NCBI GenBank assembly: GCA_964596685.1
Contig: CAZQVA010000003.1
Span: 53,705 to 117,704 of the forward strand
Source of the DNA: CAZQVA01 sp964596685
GTDB taxonomy: Bacteria > Chlamydiota > Chlamydiia > Chlamydiales > VFKH01
Length of the DNA stretch: 64,000 nucleotides
Direction of reading: 5' to 3'
Part shown: positions 25,827 through 34,598 of the stretch, in pieces
Position numbering within the stretch: the stretch's first letter is position 1
Layout: each line of letters opens with the position of its first letter
The notes under the pieces: model-generated
What the model saw: the letters and a program-made list of their open reading frames with translations, nothing else
Database searches by the model: none
What the model was told of the DNA's origin: nothing
Position numbers and translations under genes: made by a program

Positions 25827-28304
25827 ATGTTCGAAAAGTTTACAAATCGTGCCAAACAAGTTGTTAAACTTGCCCGCAAAGAAGCTCAGCGTTTCAACCA
25901 CAACTACCTGGGATCGGAACATATCCTTCTTGGACTTTTAAAACTTGGCCAAGGTATCGCTGTCAACGCACTCAAAAACCTTAATGTTGACTACGAAATT
26001 ATCCAAGCACAAGTTGAGCGCCATGTTGGCAATGGAGCAGAAGAAGTCAAAGGGGAATTAATCCTTACTCAAGGCGCGAAACAAATATTCGAAAACGCCC
26101 TGCAAGAAGCCCTCAATCTTAATCACAACTACGTCGGCACAGAGCACATTCTACTCGCCCTCCTCTCTCAAGAAAGCAGCGTAGCGATCCAGGTCTTAGA
26201 GCAGTTGAGCGTAGATGTTCAACTCTTGCGCCAAGACATTCTTAAAGAATTAGAGACACTTACCAATCCCCTTCCCAATCTACCTCCACCACTTTTTGGT
26301 CAAGAGGGGACATCTGCCTCGCCACTGCCACCACCACTCGGTGGTGAATCGCATGAATTAAATGCCCTCAAAGCCTATGGCCACGACCTGACACAAATGT
26401 GCAGAGAGGCTCGTTTAGATCCAGTCATTGGCAGAAAAAAGGAAGTGGAGCGTCTCATTCTCATCCTCTGCCGTCGCCGTAAAAACAATCCGGTTCTCAT
26501 TGGCGAAGCGGGTGTCGGCAAAACAGCGATTGTTGAAGGACTTGCGCAAGCCATTGTTAAAGGACAAGTGCCAGATAACCTCAAAGACAAAAAGGTCATT
26601 TCTTTAGATCTAGCAATGATGGTGGCGGGTACAAAGTACCGAGGACAGTTTGAAGAGCGCATTAAAGCGGTGATGGAAGAGATTCGCAAGCATGGCAATA
26701 TTTTGCTCTTCATCGATGAAATTCATACTATCGTTGGTGCTGGAGCCGCTGAAGGGGCCATTGATGCTTCCAATATTTTGAAACCAGCTCTTTCTAGAGG
26801 TGAGATCCAATGTATTGGAGCCACAACCATCGATGAATTTCGCAAACACATTGAAAAGGATCCGGCCTTAGAGCGTCGCTTTCAAAAGATTACCGTTAAT
26901 CCTCCTTCGATCGAGGATACCATTGCTATTTTGAAGGGACTTAAAAAGAAATATGAAGAGCATCATGGGATTACCTATACAGAACAGGCGATCCAAGCAA
27001 GTGCGATTCTTTCCGATCGCTACATCCCTGCGCGCTTTTTACCAGATAAGGCGATCGACTTGCTCGACGAGGCGGGCGCTGGCGCTAAAGTGGCCCTCAC
27101 CTACAAGCCGCAAGATATTCACGAATTAGAAAATCAAATCGAAGAGCTCAAAGAAGCGAAAGAAGAAGCGATCTTTACACAAGATTATGAGAAGGCAGCG
27201 CGTCTGCGCGACAACGAAAAGCAGCTTAAAGAGCGTCTTGCAACGATTAAACGCGAATGGCACTCGCATAAAGACGAGCACAAAGCCATTGTAGATGAAG
27301 AAGAAGTCGCAGCTGTCGTCGCTAAGCAAACGGGCATTCCCGTCCATCGCCTGACTGAGGAAGAAACTGCGCGCGTACTCAAGATGGAGGAGCTTCTTCA
27401 AGGCAGAGTAATCGGCCAACACGAGGCAATCAGCAGTGTGTGTCGTGCGATCCGTCGCAGTCGTGCGCAAGTCAAGGATCCCAATCGCCCCATCGGTTCT
27501 TTCCTCTTTTTAGGCCCTACGGGTGTTGGCAAGACCTTACTTGCCCGCCTTCTTGCCACCCATCTTTTTGGCGGTGAAGAGGCGCTCATCCAAGTCGACA
27601 TGTCAGAGTACATGGAAAAATTTGCCGTCAGTCGCATGACAGGCTCTCCCCCTGGTTATGTCGGTCATGAAGAAGGCGGCCAGCTCACAGAGCGCGTTAG
27701 ACAGCGCCCCTATTCCGTCGTCCTCTTTGATGAGGTCGAAAAGGCGCACCCCGACGTTGTCAACCTCCTGCTACAAATTCTTGAAGAAGGCCATCTGACA
27801 GATTCTCTAGGGCGCAAGATCAACTTTCGCAATACGATCATTATTATGACATCGAATCTTGGCGCAGATCTTATCCGCAAGAGTACGGAGATCGGTTTTG
27901 GTGCAAAAAGTGGCATTCCCGATGAACAATCGATGCGCGAGAAGATCGAAGGGGCCGTGCGCAAACATTATAAACCTGAATTCATCAACCGCCTCGACGG
28001 CCTTGTTATCTTTAAACCGCTCGACAAGCAAGCTCTCAGCGAAGTGATGCATATTGAAATCAAAAAACTTTACGAACGCATGGCAAAGTTGCAAGTGCTC
28101 TTTGAGCTCAGCGAAGACGCCAAACAATTTCTCGTCGACAAAGGATTTGAGCCGGAAATGGGAGCACGCCCCTTGCGTCGCATCATCGAGCGACACCTCG
28201 AAGACCCCCTTGCCGAGGCCATCCTCCAAAAACCGCGCCACACGGGCCCTCGCCACTTCCACATCCTCCTCGATGGCGACAAACTCCGTTTTGAAGAGCA
28301 TTAA
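25827..28304 (+). CDS. clpC: ATP-dependent Clp protease ATP-binding subunit ClpC
   Basis: 825-aa AAA+ unfoldase partner of ClpP. It has two N-terminal Clp repeats (about 1-150), AAA-1 with GEAGVGKT, a middle region with a UVR motif (IFTQDYEKAARLRDNEKQL), AAA-2 with GPTGVGKT, and a C-terminal domain. This order with UVR is ClpC rather than ClpA or ClpB. A short Pro-rich insert lies after the N-domain. ATG 25827 has AAAGGA upstream; ATG 25770 gives an unlikely leader. Confidence 0.95.
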   Translation: MFEKFTNRAKQVVKLARKEAQRFNHNYLGSEHILLGLLKLGQGIAVNALKNLNVDYEIIQAQVERHVGNGAEEVKGELILTQGAKQIFENALQEALNLNHNYVGTEHILLALLSQESSVAIQVLEQLSVDVQLLRQDILKELETLTNPLPNLPPPLFGQEGTSASPLPPPLGGESHELNALKAYGHDLTQMCREARLDPVIGRKKEVERLILILCRRRKNNPVLIGEAGVGKTAIVEGLAQAIVKGQVPDNLKDKKVISLDLAMMVAGTKYRGQFEERIKAVMEEIRKHGNILLFIDEIHTIVGAGAAEGAIDASNILKPALSRGEIQCIGATTIDEFRKHIEKDPALERRFQKITVNPPSIEDTIAILKGLKKKYEEHHGITYTEQAIQASAILSDRYIPARFLPDKAIDLLDEAGAGAKVALTYKPQDIHELENQIEELKEAKEEAIFTQDYEKAARLRDNEKQLKERLATIKREWHSHKDEHKAIVDEEEVAAVVAKQTGIPVHRLTEEETARVLKMEELLQGRVIGQHEAISSVCRAIRRSRAQVKDPNRPIGSFLFLGPTGVGKTLLARLLATHLFGGEEALIQVDMSEYMEKFAVSRMTGSPPGYVGHEEGGQLTERVRQRPYSVVLFDEVEKAHPDVVNLLLQILEEGHLTDSLGRKINFRNTIIIMTSNLGADLIRKSTEIGFGAKSGIPDEQSMREKIEGAVRKHYKPEFINRLDGLVIFKPLDKQALSEVMHIEIKKLYERMAKLQVLFELSEDAKQFLVDKGFEPEMGARPLRRIIERHLEDPLAEAILQKPRHTGPRHFHILLDGDKLRFEEH

Positions 28305-28347
28305 ATCGACTTCTTGCGAAAGCCTGTTTCGCAAGAACTCAATCAAA

Positions 28348-28370
28348 ACTAAAAGGTGCGCTGCCTTTTT
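28348..28370 (+). terminator. putative terminator after clpC
   Basis: AAAAGG and CCTTTTT enclose a short TGCGCTG loop, ending in a T run. The stem is short. Confidence 0.5.
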
Positions 28371-28388
28371 ACCTAATCTTGAATATGG

Positions 28389-28526
28389 TTATTGATCCCA
28401 TGTTATCGAACCACCAGGTCCCTGTCCTGGTAAATCGTCGGATGGTGCACCACCCCGTAGTCTTTTAGCATTAACTACAGCAATCTTTTTTGGGGAGGCT
28501 TTCTGTTTTTTAGCAGGCTTCTTCAT
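28389..28526 (-). CDS. 45-aa basic peptide with RGG junction and Gly-rich tail (candidate RiPP-like or DNA-binding peptide)
   Basis: Short ORF preceded by AAAGGA 8 nt before the ATG. The N-terminal 24 residues are very basic (MKKPAKKQKASPKK, then VNAKRLRGG). The tail, APSDDLPGQGPGGSITWDQ, is acidic and Gly/Pro-rich. The VxAKxxRGG block recurs in the next minus-strand small gene (28746-28904) with an unrelated tail. Function unknown. A leader/core layout like a RiPP precursor is possible. A small histone-like protein is the alternative, since the basic part recalls chlamydial Hc proteins. Confidence 0.55.
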   Translation of the reverse strand: MKKPAKKQKASPKKIAVVNAKRLRGGAPSDDLPGQGPGGSITWDQ

Positions 28527-28745
28527 AGCTATGATCCTTTTTTTTTGTAGTAGTGCTTTAGAAACGTGAGAGCATAAGCAACCGAAACCCCAAGCACAAA
28601 AGTAAAGAGCCCTTCACACCCTTGGAATAATTAAAGGATGGAAGGGCGAATTTACCAGCTTTACTGTACAGCAACTACTCACCGCTTTGCACCATCTTAT
28701 GTGATGTGTAAATAGCGCCTGTTTGATGCGAACAGCCAGTGATTA

Positions 28746-28904
28746 CTATTTACTTGAGAACTCTTCCAAGTGATGGTGGTGGTAACCTACTCCACCGCGG
28801 GATTTTTTTGCCTCTACGGCTGTGGCTTTCTTAGGAGCTGCTTTTGCAGCTTTGTGTGCTGGCTTAGCAGCTGTGTGCTTAGCTGCGGATTTTGCTACGA
28901 CCAT
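28746..28904 (-). CDS. 52-aa Lys/Ala-rich peptide with RGG junction and His-rich tail
   Basis: Starts MVVAKSAAKHTAAKP, then a Lys/Ala/Pro-rich stretch resembling the low-complexity arms of chlamydial histone H1-like proteins. The end is VEAKKSRGG followed by VGYHHHHLEEFSSK. The VxAKxxRGG junction is shared with the 45-aa peptide at 28389. An upstream in-frame ATG at 28934 would add MNTKKRRRKI. The ribosome-binding site is weak (AAGAAG). The tail has four consecutive His and could bind metal. No function is proven. Confidence 0.5.
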   Translation of the reverse strand: MVVAKSAAKHTAAKPAHKAAKAAPKKATAVEAKKSRGGVGYHHHHLEEFSSK

Positions 28905-28934
28905 GATTTTTCTTCTTCTTTTTTTGGTGTTCAT

Positions 28935-29246
28935 AGAAGAGCCCGGGCGGCACCACCTGCCACCTCAATACTCTTTAAATTCACAATCGTGAATTAGGCA
29001 GAAAAAATCAACTTCTTTTTTTGTTTTTATGAAAACACCCAAAAATAGCAGAAACGAAAGGAGATTCAGAAACAAGTATACCCATGCCACCTGAAGAATT
29101 GGTTTTAGGTGGAATGGGTATAACTCAAAATCACCTCTGCGGTTATTATTTTAAGAGATTTGCTTTTCAATTTGAATCACTATAGGCAAAAGTGGTATCT
29201 TGTTAAGGCAAAGACGACATAAATTTATTACCACAAGAGGGTTCAC
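28935..29246. other. intergenic region before greA
   Basis: About 310 bp with no convincing gene. It holds a GGTGGTGCCGCCC-type GC-rich patch near 28940-28960, a 17-codon minus-strand frame from a GTG near 28983 that overlaps the next ATG (not credited as a gene), an AT-rich stretch, and the 46-bp palindromic repeat at 29077-29122. A possible greA promoter (TTGAAT, TATCTT) lies near 29172-29202. Confidence 0.5.
29077..29122 (+). repeat. 46-bp minimal TATACCC palindromic repeat
   Basis: TATACCCATGCCACCTGAAG and GGTGGAATGGGTATA flank AATTGGTTTTA. It is the shortest full copy, lacking the terminator hairpin core. Confidence 0.85.
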
Positions 29247-31334
29247 GTGGCTTACTTCGCAGAATTTCAAAAGCGCATACAACGTCAAGATTGGCCTGCC
29301 TGCCTAGAGCTTTGGCAAGAATACCTCTACAGCGATGAGGTCGATGTCAAAGAGCTCGTCAATATTTTACATGCGTTTAAAAATTCTCCTCTCGCTAAGC
29401 AATTCGGTCCTCATGCTGAGGAAGCTTTAACTCTCTTTGATCGCATCAGTGATGATCAAGGACGCTTCGAAGCCTTGCGAGGGGTTGTTGATACGCAAAC
29501 CACCAATTCTTTTGCCCTTGCAGAACGCGTCGTTCAAGAACTCACAGCGCGCTTTGGCCAAACACCTCACTTTGCTGACAAAATCCGCCTCGTTGGTCTT
29601 AAAACACGTAAAGCCTTTCAGGGCTCCATCAGTGATTTCCTCTTACTTAATCACATGAAAAAGGGTGCATTTGTTTTTCATACTGCTGGCTGGGGGGCTG
29701 CACGCATCACTGATATCTCTTACTTAAGGGAAGATGTCTCCCTTGATTGCCATGGCAGAAAGCGCGATTTGTCATTTGCCAACGCTTATAAAACACTTAT
29801 TCCTCTCTCAGACACCCATTTTCTGGCACGCGTTATTGGCGATCCCGATGCCGTTGAAGAAGCTGCCTACAAAGACCCTGTCGCACTTATCCGCTCCATA
29901 CTTGCCGATCTTGGACCTCACACGAGTTCACAACTCAAAGATTTGCTCGCTGACCGTGTCATCCATGCTGACGACTGGTCTAAGTGGTGGCAACAAGCTC
30001 GTGCAAAGCTAAAGAAAGACCCACAAATCCATCAACCAGAGAGCCTCAAGGAACCCTTCTACCTCCTAACAGCTACTGTTTCAGTTTGGGAACGTTTTGA
30101 AAAGCAATTACAACAGACAAAAAACTTTTCAGAACGCGCAGAGCTGATTCACTCTTTTTTTAAAGAGCATCCTCAACATGCGAATGAAATCATTACCATC
30201 CTGCTCAATACAGCACTTGATCAAGAAGCTGCATTAGCCAATCTTCTGCTTATCGATGAATATTGCCCCAAACACGATCACAAAGAAGCTCTCGTCAACT
30301 TAATTAATGAAAACGCTCTACATATCGCCTCGATTGATGAATTGCCTCTGCTCGCCTTGAAAAAGCGCTTTCTGAGCTATTTACAACAGCGCGACGACTG
30401 GAGTGAGCTGTGTAAGAAATATTTACGCCATGCTCTGCCTATGACTTTGCGCGACTGGCTCCTGAAACAAGCCTTGGAACTCAATGTGCTTGACGCGGAA
30501 GTGCAAAAAATCATCAGAGAACATAAGAATATTGATTTCCTCTTTTACTACATGCAAAGGGCTTTAGAAGCAAAACGTGGGCTGCCATTTAGCGATGCAT
30601 CAGGTCTCAGAGCTCTTTTTGAGGCACTCCTCGCCTCCATCAGCGCCAATGAAGACCGACTTGCGATGCGCGATTTATTAAAAAAGGTCACCTCTTTCAT
30701 CACTCATCAACGCTTTGCTCTCGTGCGTCAAATCCTACAAAATGCACCTTTAGAGTATGTCAAAGAGTATCTGCTTCTCATTAGCAAATGTCATATTTTA
30801 CAACCGGAACGTCAAATTCTCTGTTCTTTAGCTTATGTCGTCTATCCTGAATTATCACGAGAAAAGGCCACTAAGGAAGAACCTATTTGGGCTACACAAG
30901 CCGGTTATGACACAGCTCAAGCATCGCTCAAGCAATTAGCGACAGTTGAAACGGTAGAAAATGCAAAAGAGATTGAAACAGCGCGCGCACACGGTGATTT
31001 AAGAGAAAATGCTGAATATAAATTTGCTCTTGAGCGCCGCTCTCGCCTTCAATCTCAAATCCGCACACTCTCTCAGCAGCTCAATAAAGCTCGCGTTCTC
31101 ACCATTCATGATATTGATACAAGTGAGGTGAGTGTAGGTACTATCGTTACTTTGCGTCACAATGACCAACAGGTTCAATATACTTTACTCGGTCCATGGG
31201 AGGCCGATCCAGAACAACACATCCTTTCATTCCAGTCCAAATTGGCGCATGAAATGATTGGCAAACATGTGGGTGAGACAGTTGCCATCAACCAGGTCCA
31301 ATTTGTGATTGAATCAATCTCAAGTTATCTTTAG
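29247..31334 (+). CDS. greA: transcript cleavage factor GreA with long chlamydial N-terminal extension
   Basis: 695-aa protein. The last 160 residues are a full GreA: coiled coil with the acidic tip DLRENAEYKFALERR, then an FKBP-like domain. GreA rescues backtracked RNA polymerase by stimulating transcript cleavage. The first 530 residues are helical, HEAT/TPR-like, as in the roughly 715-aa Chlamydia GreA; their role is unknown. It starts with GTG 29247 behind AAGAGGG. The rdgB gene follows after 24 nt. Confidence 0.9.
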   Translation: MAYFAEFQKRIQRQDWPACLELWQEYLYSDEVDVKELVNILHAFKNSPLAKQFGPHAEEALTLFDRISDDQGRFEALRGVVDTQTTNSFALAERVVQELTARFGQTPHFADKIRLVGLKTRKAFQGSISDFLLLNHMKKGAFVFHTAGWGAARITDISYLREDVSLDCHGRKRDLSFANAYKTLIPLSDTHFLARVIGDPDAVEEAAYKDPVALIRSILADLGPHTSSQLKDLLADRVIHADDWSKWWQQARAKLKKDPQIHQPESLKEPFYLLTATVSVWERFEKQLQQTKNFSERAELIHSFFKEHPQHANEIITILLNTALDQEAALANLLLIDEYCPKHDHKEALVNLINENALHIASIDELPLLALKKRFLSYLQQRDDWSELCKKYLRHALPMTLRDWLLKQALELNVLDAEVQKIIREHKNIDFLFYYMQRALEAKRGLPFSDASGLRALFEALLASISANEDRLAMRDLLKKVTSFITHQRFALVRQILQNAPLEYVKEYLLLISKCHILQPERQILCSLAYVVYPELSREKATKEEPIWATQAGYDTAQASLKQLATVETVENAKEIETARAHGDLRENAEYKFALERRSRLQSQIRTLSQQLNKARVLTIHDIDTSEVSVGTIVTLRHNDQQVQYTLLGPWEADPEQHILSFQSKLAHEMIGKHVGETVAINQVQFVIESISSYL

Positions 31335-31358
31335 TATATTGAATAACTAGGAAGGAAT

Positions 31359-31961
31359 ATGGAAATTGTTATTGCGAGTCAAAACCCGCACAAAATCCGC
31401 GAGCTCAGAGCTCTACTGCGCGATGTGCAACAGATTGACTGGCTTTCACTTCACCATTTTCCTTCCTATGTTCCACCTGAAGAAACAGGCACTACCTTTG
31501 AAGAGAATGCCCGCCTGAAAGCAGAACATGCCGCAAAAGCGCTTGGACGTTGGGTGATCGCAGATGATTCAGGCCTTGTTGTTCCTATTTTGCAAGGGGC
31601 CCCCGGAGTGTACTCTCGTCGCTATGCTGGCGCGGACGCTTCGGATAAAGAAAATCGCATCAAACTCCTACAAGAACTCAAAGGCAAGAGCGGGATTGAA
31701 CGCTCCGCTTACTTTGAATGTGTGCTTGCTGCTTATCATCCATCAGGTCAGGGAAAAGTTTTTAAAGGTCTCTGTGAAGGATTCCTACTCGATGAAGAGC
31801 GCGGAGGAAATGGATTTGGCTATGACCCTCTCTTCGTAAAACACGATTACCATCAGACTTTTGCTCAACTTGACGAGACGACTAAAAATCGCATCTCCCA
31901 TCGACGTAAAGCATTTGATCAACTCACCCCCTATCTCCGCTCTATCTTGCCAGAAGAATGA
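31359..31961 (+). CDS. rdgB: XTP/dITP diphosphatase (Ham1/RdgB)
   Basis: 200-aa house-cleaning nucleotidase removing dITP and XTP. The N-terminal SQNPHKIRELRALL, TFEENARLKAEHAAKALG, ADDSGLVVPILQGAPGVYSRRYAG and the C-terminal SHRRKAF motifs are all intact. AGGAAGG lies before the ATG. It overlaps the next gene by 4 nt (ATGA). Confidence 0.94.
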   Translation: MEIVIASQNPHKIRELRALLRDVQQIDWLSLHHFPSYVPPEETGTTFEENARLKAEHAAKALGRWVIADDSGLVVPILQGAPGVYSRRYAGADASDKENRIKLLQELKGKSGIERSAYFECVLAAYHPSGQGKVFKGLCEGFLLDEERGGNGFGYDPLFVKHDYHQTFAQLDETTKNRISHRRKAFDQLTPYLRSILPEE

Positions 31962-32506
31962 GAAATGATGCATGTTACCTACTCGATGGATACAATTTGC
32001 TCTTCCGGCACCCTGCAAAGCGCCATCAAAAATTAGAACAACGCCGCAATAACTATTTAAAGCTCTTATCAGAAGGGTGTGACGCCCTAAAACTCAACTT
32101 GATCGTTGTTTTTGATGCCGCCACGACACAGGAAGCAGAGCAACGCGGATTTCTAGGGCGCATGCAAGTCGTTTATACTTCACCGCAGCAAAGTGCCGAT
32201 GAATGGATTATCAACCACCTAAGTCTCGGCCTTAAAAATGCTGTCGTTGTCACCAATGATCGCGAACTTGCCAATCGTTCCATGATGCATCGAGCCACCT
32301 CTTTACCAGTCGATATCTTCTTCGCCTGGATTTGGAAAAAAATACAAAAAAAGCCTCCTCCTCTACTACACCAGCAGCGTAAAGAAAATGAAGAGGCTAT
32401 TTGCACATTTAGTAAGGGGGAAAATTGGGAGCGCTGGAAAAAGACCTTCGAAATGCGCTTAAAAGAACTTGAGCGCACTCCCAATAAACAGCTCGACTTT
32501 AACTAG
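31958..32506 (+). CDS. NYN-domain (YacP-like) RNase family protein
   Basis: 182-aa protein of the PIN-like NYN fold. The N-terminal YLLDGYNLLFR, the middle VVFDAATTQEAEQRG, and VVVTNDREL carry the conserved Asp residues (D10, D52-like and the ND pair). B. subtilis YacP/Rae1 in this family cuts mRNA on the ribosome; that role is only inferred here. It is coupled to rdgB. A Lys/Pro-rich tail follows the domain. Confidence 0.8.
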   Translation: MRNDACYLLDGYNLLFRHPAKRHQKLEQRRNNYLKLLSEGCDALKLNLIVVFDAATTQEAEQRGFLGRMQVVYTSPQQSADEWIINHLSLGLKNAVVVTNDRELANRSMMHRATSLPVDIFFAWIWKKIQKKPPPLLHQQRKENEEAICTFSKGENWERWKKTFEMRLKELERTPNKQLDFN

Positions 32507-32532
32507 ATTTTGTCTAAAGTCCCGCTTTACCG

Positions 32533-32838
32533 GGGTGTAATTCAAAGTGTTAGGAAGGATGAAAAACTAGGGACTCATATTCTTTTAATACCCACTCCAG
32601 TCCCTATTAATTCTCATTCAGAATAATGTATAACAGCTTATGTGCCCTCTGTGTGCTCTGTGAGCTCTGTGGTTAAAAAAAATCAACACAAGATTTGAAT
32701 AAAAATATTTACCACAGAGCCCACAGAGCACACAGAGTGGGAAAATAAGGATTTTTTGGCAGAAGGTTGTCTGGTGAATCCTTAAGAAAAGTTTCTATTC
32801 TAGCTCTAAATAGTTAACTAACACTTTGAATTACACCT
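32533..32838 (+). mobile_element. MITE copy 2 (306 bp)
   Basis: Same element as at 8989 in the opposite orientation. TIRs are GGTGTAATTCAAAGTGTTAG and its complement. It is flanked by an exact 9-bp duplication GCTTTACCG at 32524-32532 and 32839-32847, and the ugd stop codon lies in the right duplication. The inner arms are CTCTGTGTGCTCTGTGAGC and the inverted ACCACAGAGCCCACAGAGC. Confidence 0.95.
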
Positions 32839-32841
32839 GCT

Positions 32842-34173
32842 TTACCGACCAATGGAAATGTAGGTAAATCCCTTGCTCTGCAGCTCTTTAGGGCGGTATT
32901 GATTGCGTCCATCGAAGAGCACTCTACTATGCATCTTCTCTGCTAAAGCAGAGAAATCAAGTAAGCGAAACTGCTTCCACTCTGTGCACAGGACAATCGC
33001 ATCAACACCTTCCACACTCTCCTGTTCATTCAAGGAAAACGAGAGCTGGTGGAGGTATTTCTTGATAGTAGGATGTTCTTTTGTGCGCTCTAAGGCAACG
33101 GGATCAAAGAGGTTGAGGTGCGCTCCTGCTTTAGCCAACTCTTCAATGACATAAATCGCTGGAGCCTCTCTTAAGTCATCTGTTCCCGGCTTAAAAGCCA
33201 CCCCCCAAATGGCTATCTTTTTGTTCTTAAGGGAGCCATTGAAGAATTTAAGGATCTTTTTTACGAAATATTGACGCTGTAGCTGATTTGCCTGCTGTGT
33301 CGCTTCGATGATGGACAGAGGGCTATTATGTTGACGTGCAATAAAAGCCAGGGCTTGCAAATCTTTTGGGAAACATGAACCACCATATCCAAGCCCTGGA
33401 TAAAGGGCTGCAGGCCCAATGCGGTGATCGGATCCCATGACTTTGCGCACTTTCTCTACATCACCACCTACAGCCTCACACAGACGTGCTATTTCATTCA
33501 TGAAGGAGATCCGCGTAGCTAAAATCGCATTGCAAGCATATTTTGCAAGCTCTGCTGACACAATATCCATCCAAATTACGCGATCACTTGAGCGATTAAA
33601 AGGAGCATAAAGCTCTTCCATGATCTCACGCAGGGAGGGATTTTCAATGCCTACCACGATGCGATCGGGCTTCATACAATCATTAAGAGCATCACCTTGC
33701 TTGAGAAATTCGGGATTAGAGACAATATCAAAGGACAGGGCCTCTTTTTTATATTTCTTTAAATGACCTTTTACAAGCTCTACAATACGATGGCAGGTTC
33801 CAGGGGGCACTGTTGATTTTACGATACAAATCACAGAGCTATCCATGTGTTCAACTAAAGATTCTACTGCTTTAAAGAGATAGGAGAGATCACTTTGACC
33901 AGATTCTCCCTGCGGGGTATTGACTGCAAGCATCACTAATTGAATACCCTTTAATGCTTCAGTGTAGCTCGTCGTAAAGTAGATGCGCTTTTCTTTAATA
34001 TTGCGCTCTAATACTTCAGCAACACCTGGCTCAAAAAAGGGCATCTTTCCCTCCTGCAGCTGCTTGATACGACTTTGATCGACATCAAGACAACACACCA
34101 CATGACCCATTTCTGCTAATGCCAGCGCCGTTACAAGCCCTACATACCCAGTTCCAATCACTACTAATCGCAT
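32842..34173 (-). CDS. ugd: UDP-glucose 6-dehydrogenase
   Basis: 443-aa enzyme oxidising UDP-glucose to UDP-glucuronate with two NAD+. The N-terminal NAD loop is VIGTGYVGLVTALALAEMGH. The TVPPGT and EFLKQGDAL motifs are present, and the catalytic cysteine lies in GYGGSCFPKDLQAL (about 267). KIAIWGVAFKPGTDDLREAP marks the C-terminal domain. It may supply glucuronate or pentose precursors for envelope sugars, using product of the pyrophosphorylase at 16519. The MITE inserted exactly at the stop codon without altering the protein. Confidence 0.94.
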   Translation of the reverse strand: MRLVVIGTGYVGLVTALALAEMGHVVCCLDVDQSRIKQLQEGKMPFFEPGVAEVLERNIKEKRIYFTTSYTEALKGIQLVMLAVNTPQGESGQSDLSYLFKAVESLVEHMDSSVICIVKSTVPPGTCHRIVELVKGHLKKYKKEALSFDIVSNPEFLKQGDALNDCMKPDRIVVGIENPSLREIMEELYAPFNRSSDRVIWMDIVSAELAKYACNAILATRISFMNEIARLCEAVGGDVEKVRKVMGSDHRIGPAALYPGLGYGGSCFPKDLQALAFIARQHNSPLSIIEATQQANQLQRQYFVKKILKFFNGSLKNKKIAIWGVAFKPGTDDLREAPAIYVIEELAKAGAHLNLFDPVALERTKEHPTIKKYLHQLSFSLNEQESVEGVDAIVLCTEWKQFRLLDFSALAEKMHSRVLFDGRNQYRPKELQSKGFTYISIGR

Positions 34174-34296
34174 ATCCCTTTCCCCAGTACATCATCCGGT
34201 CTTTTTACCGATACCAATTTTCTTAAATTGTCAACTCATGCTTGAAAGGCTGATGTCAAACTTCTGCATAAGGTGAGTGTTCAAGTGAGTATACAT

Positions 34297-34330
34297 CTGG
34301 ACTTTAGACAAAATCTAGTATTTTTACCAT
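34297..34330 (+). repeat. terminal fragment of the ATAACTGGAC repeat
   Basis: TCTGGACTTTAGACAAAATC and the following TAGTATTTTTACC match the left end of the repeat at 62741. The rest is missing. Confidence 0.6.
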
Positions 34331-34381
34331 TTTCATGAGCTTAAAAATCCCAATGACAAGATGCAGTGGATCGTGTTAAAA

Positions 34382-34543
34382 TAGACTTCTTTCGAAATTA
34401 TCTTTGATGGAAAAATTTACGGTTTTTACGCAGGTTGATCGCTAAATTTTGAGAGCATATGTGGACATATGGTCGATAAATTTAGGGATCAAGATGCTAA
34501 AAAGCGTAATTTTAACAACAAAGATAATTTCAAAAGAAGTCTA
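34382..34543 (+). repeat. 162-bp TAGACTTCTTTCGAAATTATC palindromic repeat
   Basis: TAGACTTCTTTCGAAATTAT at the left and its near-perfect complement at the right (CAAAGATAATTTCAAAAGAAG) give 25-bp terminal inverted repeats. Inner arms also pair (ACGCAGGTTG..., AAATTTTGAGAGC... against GATAAATTTAGG...). It fills the ugd-ung gap. Related pieces are at 8925, 18337 and 43796. Confidence 0.8.
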
Positions 34544-34598
34544 ATGGCTTTTAGCGTGTGTAAACACGACATACCACGATTCGGAGAAGGTACAAAAA

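Noticed and set aside
28637..28716. Short plus-strand frame MEGRIYQLYCTATTHRF between the two RGG peptides.
   Set aside because: 26 codons, poor ribosome-binding spacing and no similarity to the neighbours.
28931..28984. 17-codon minus-strand frame ending VAGGAARALL with its stop overlapping the ATG at 28934.
   Set aside because: Too short, starts with GTG after a nearby stop and has no ribosome-binding site. Kept only as a curiosity beside the RGG peptides.
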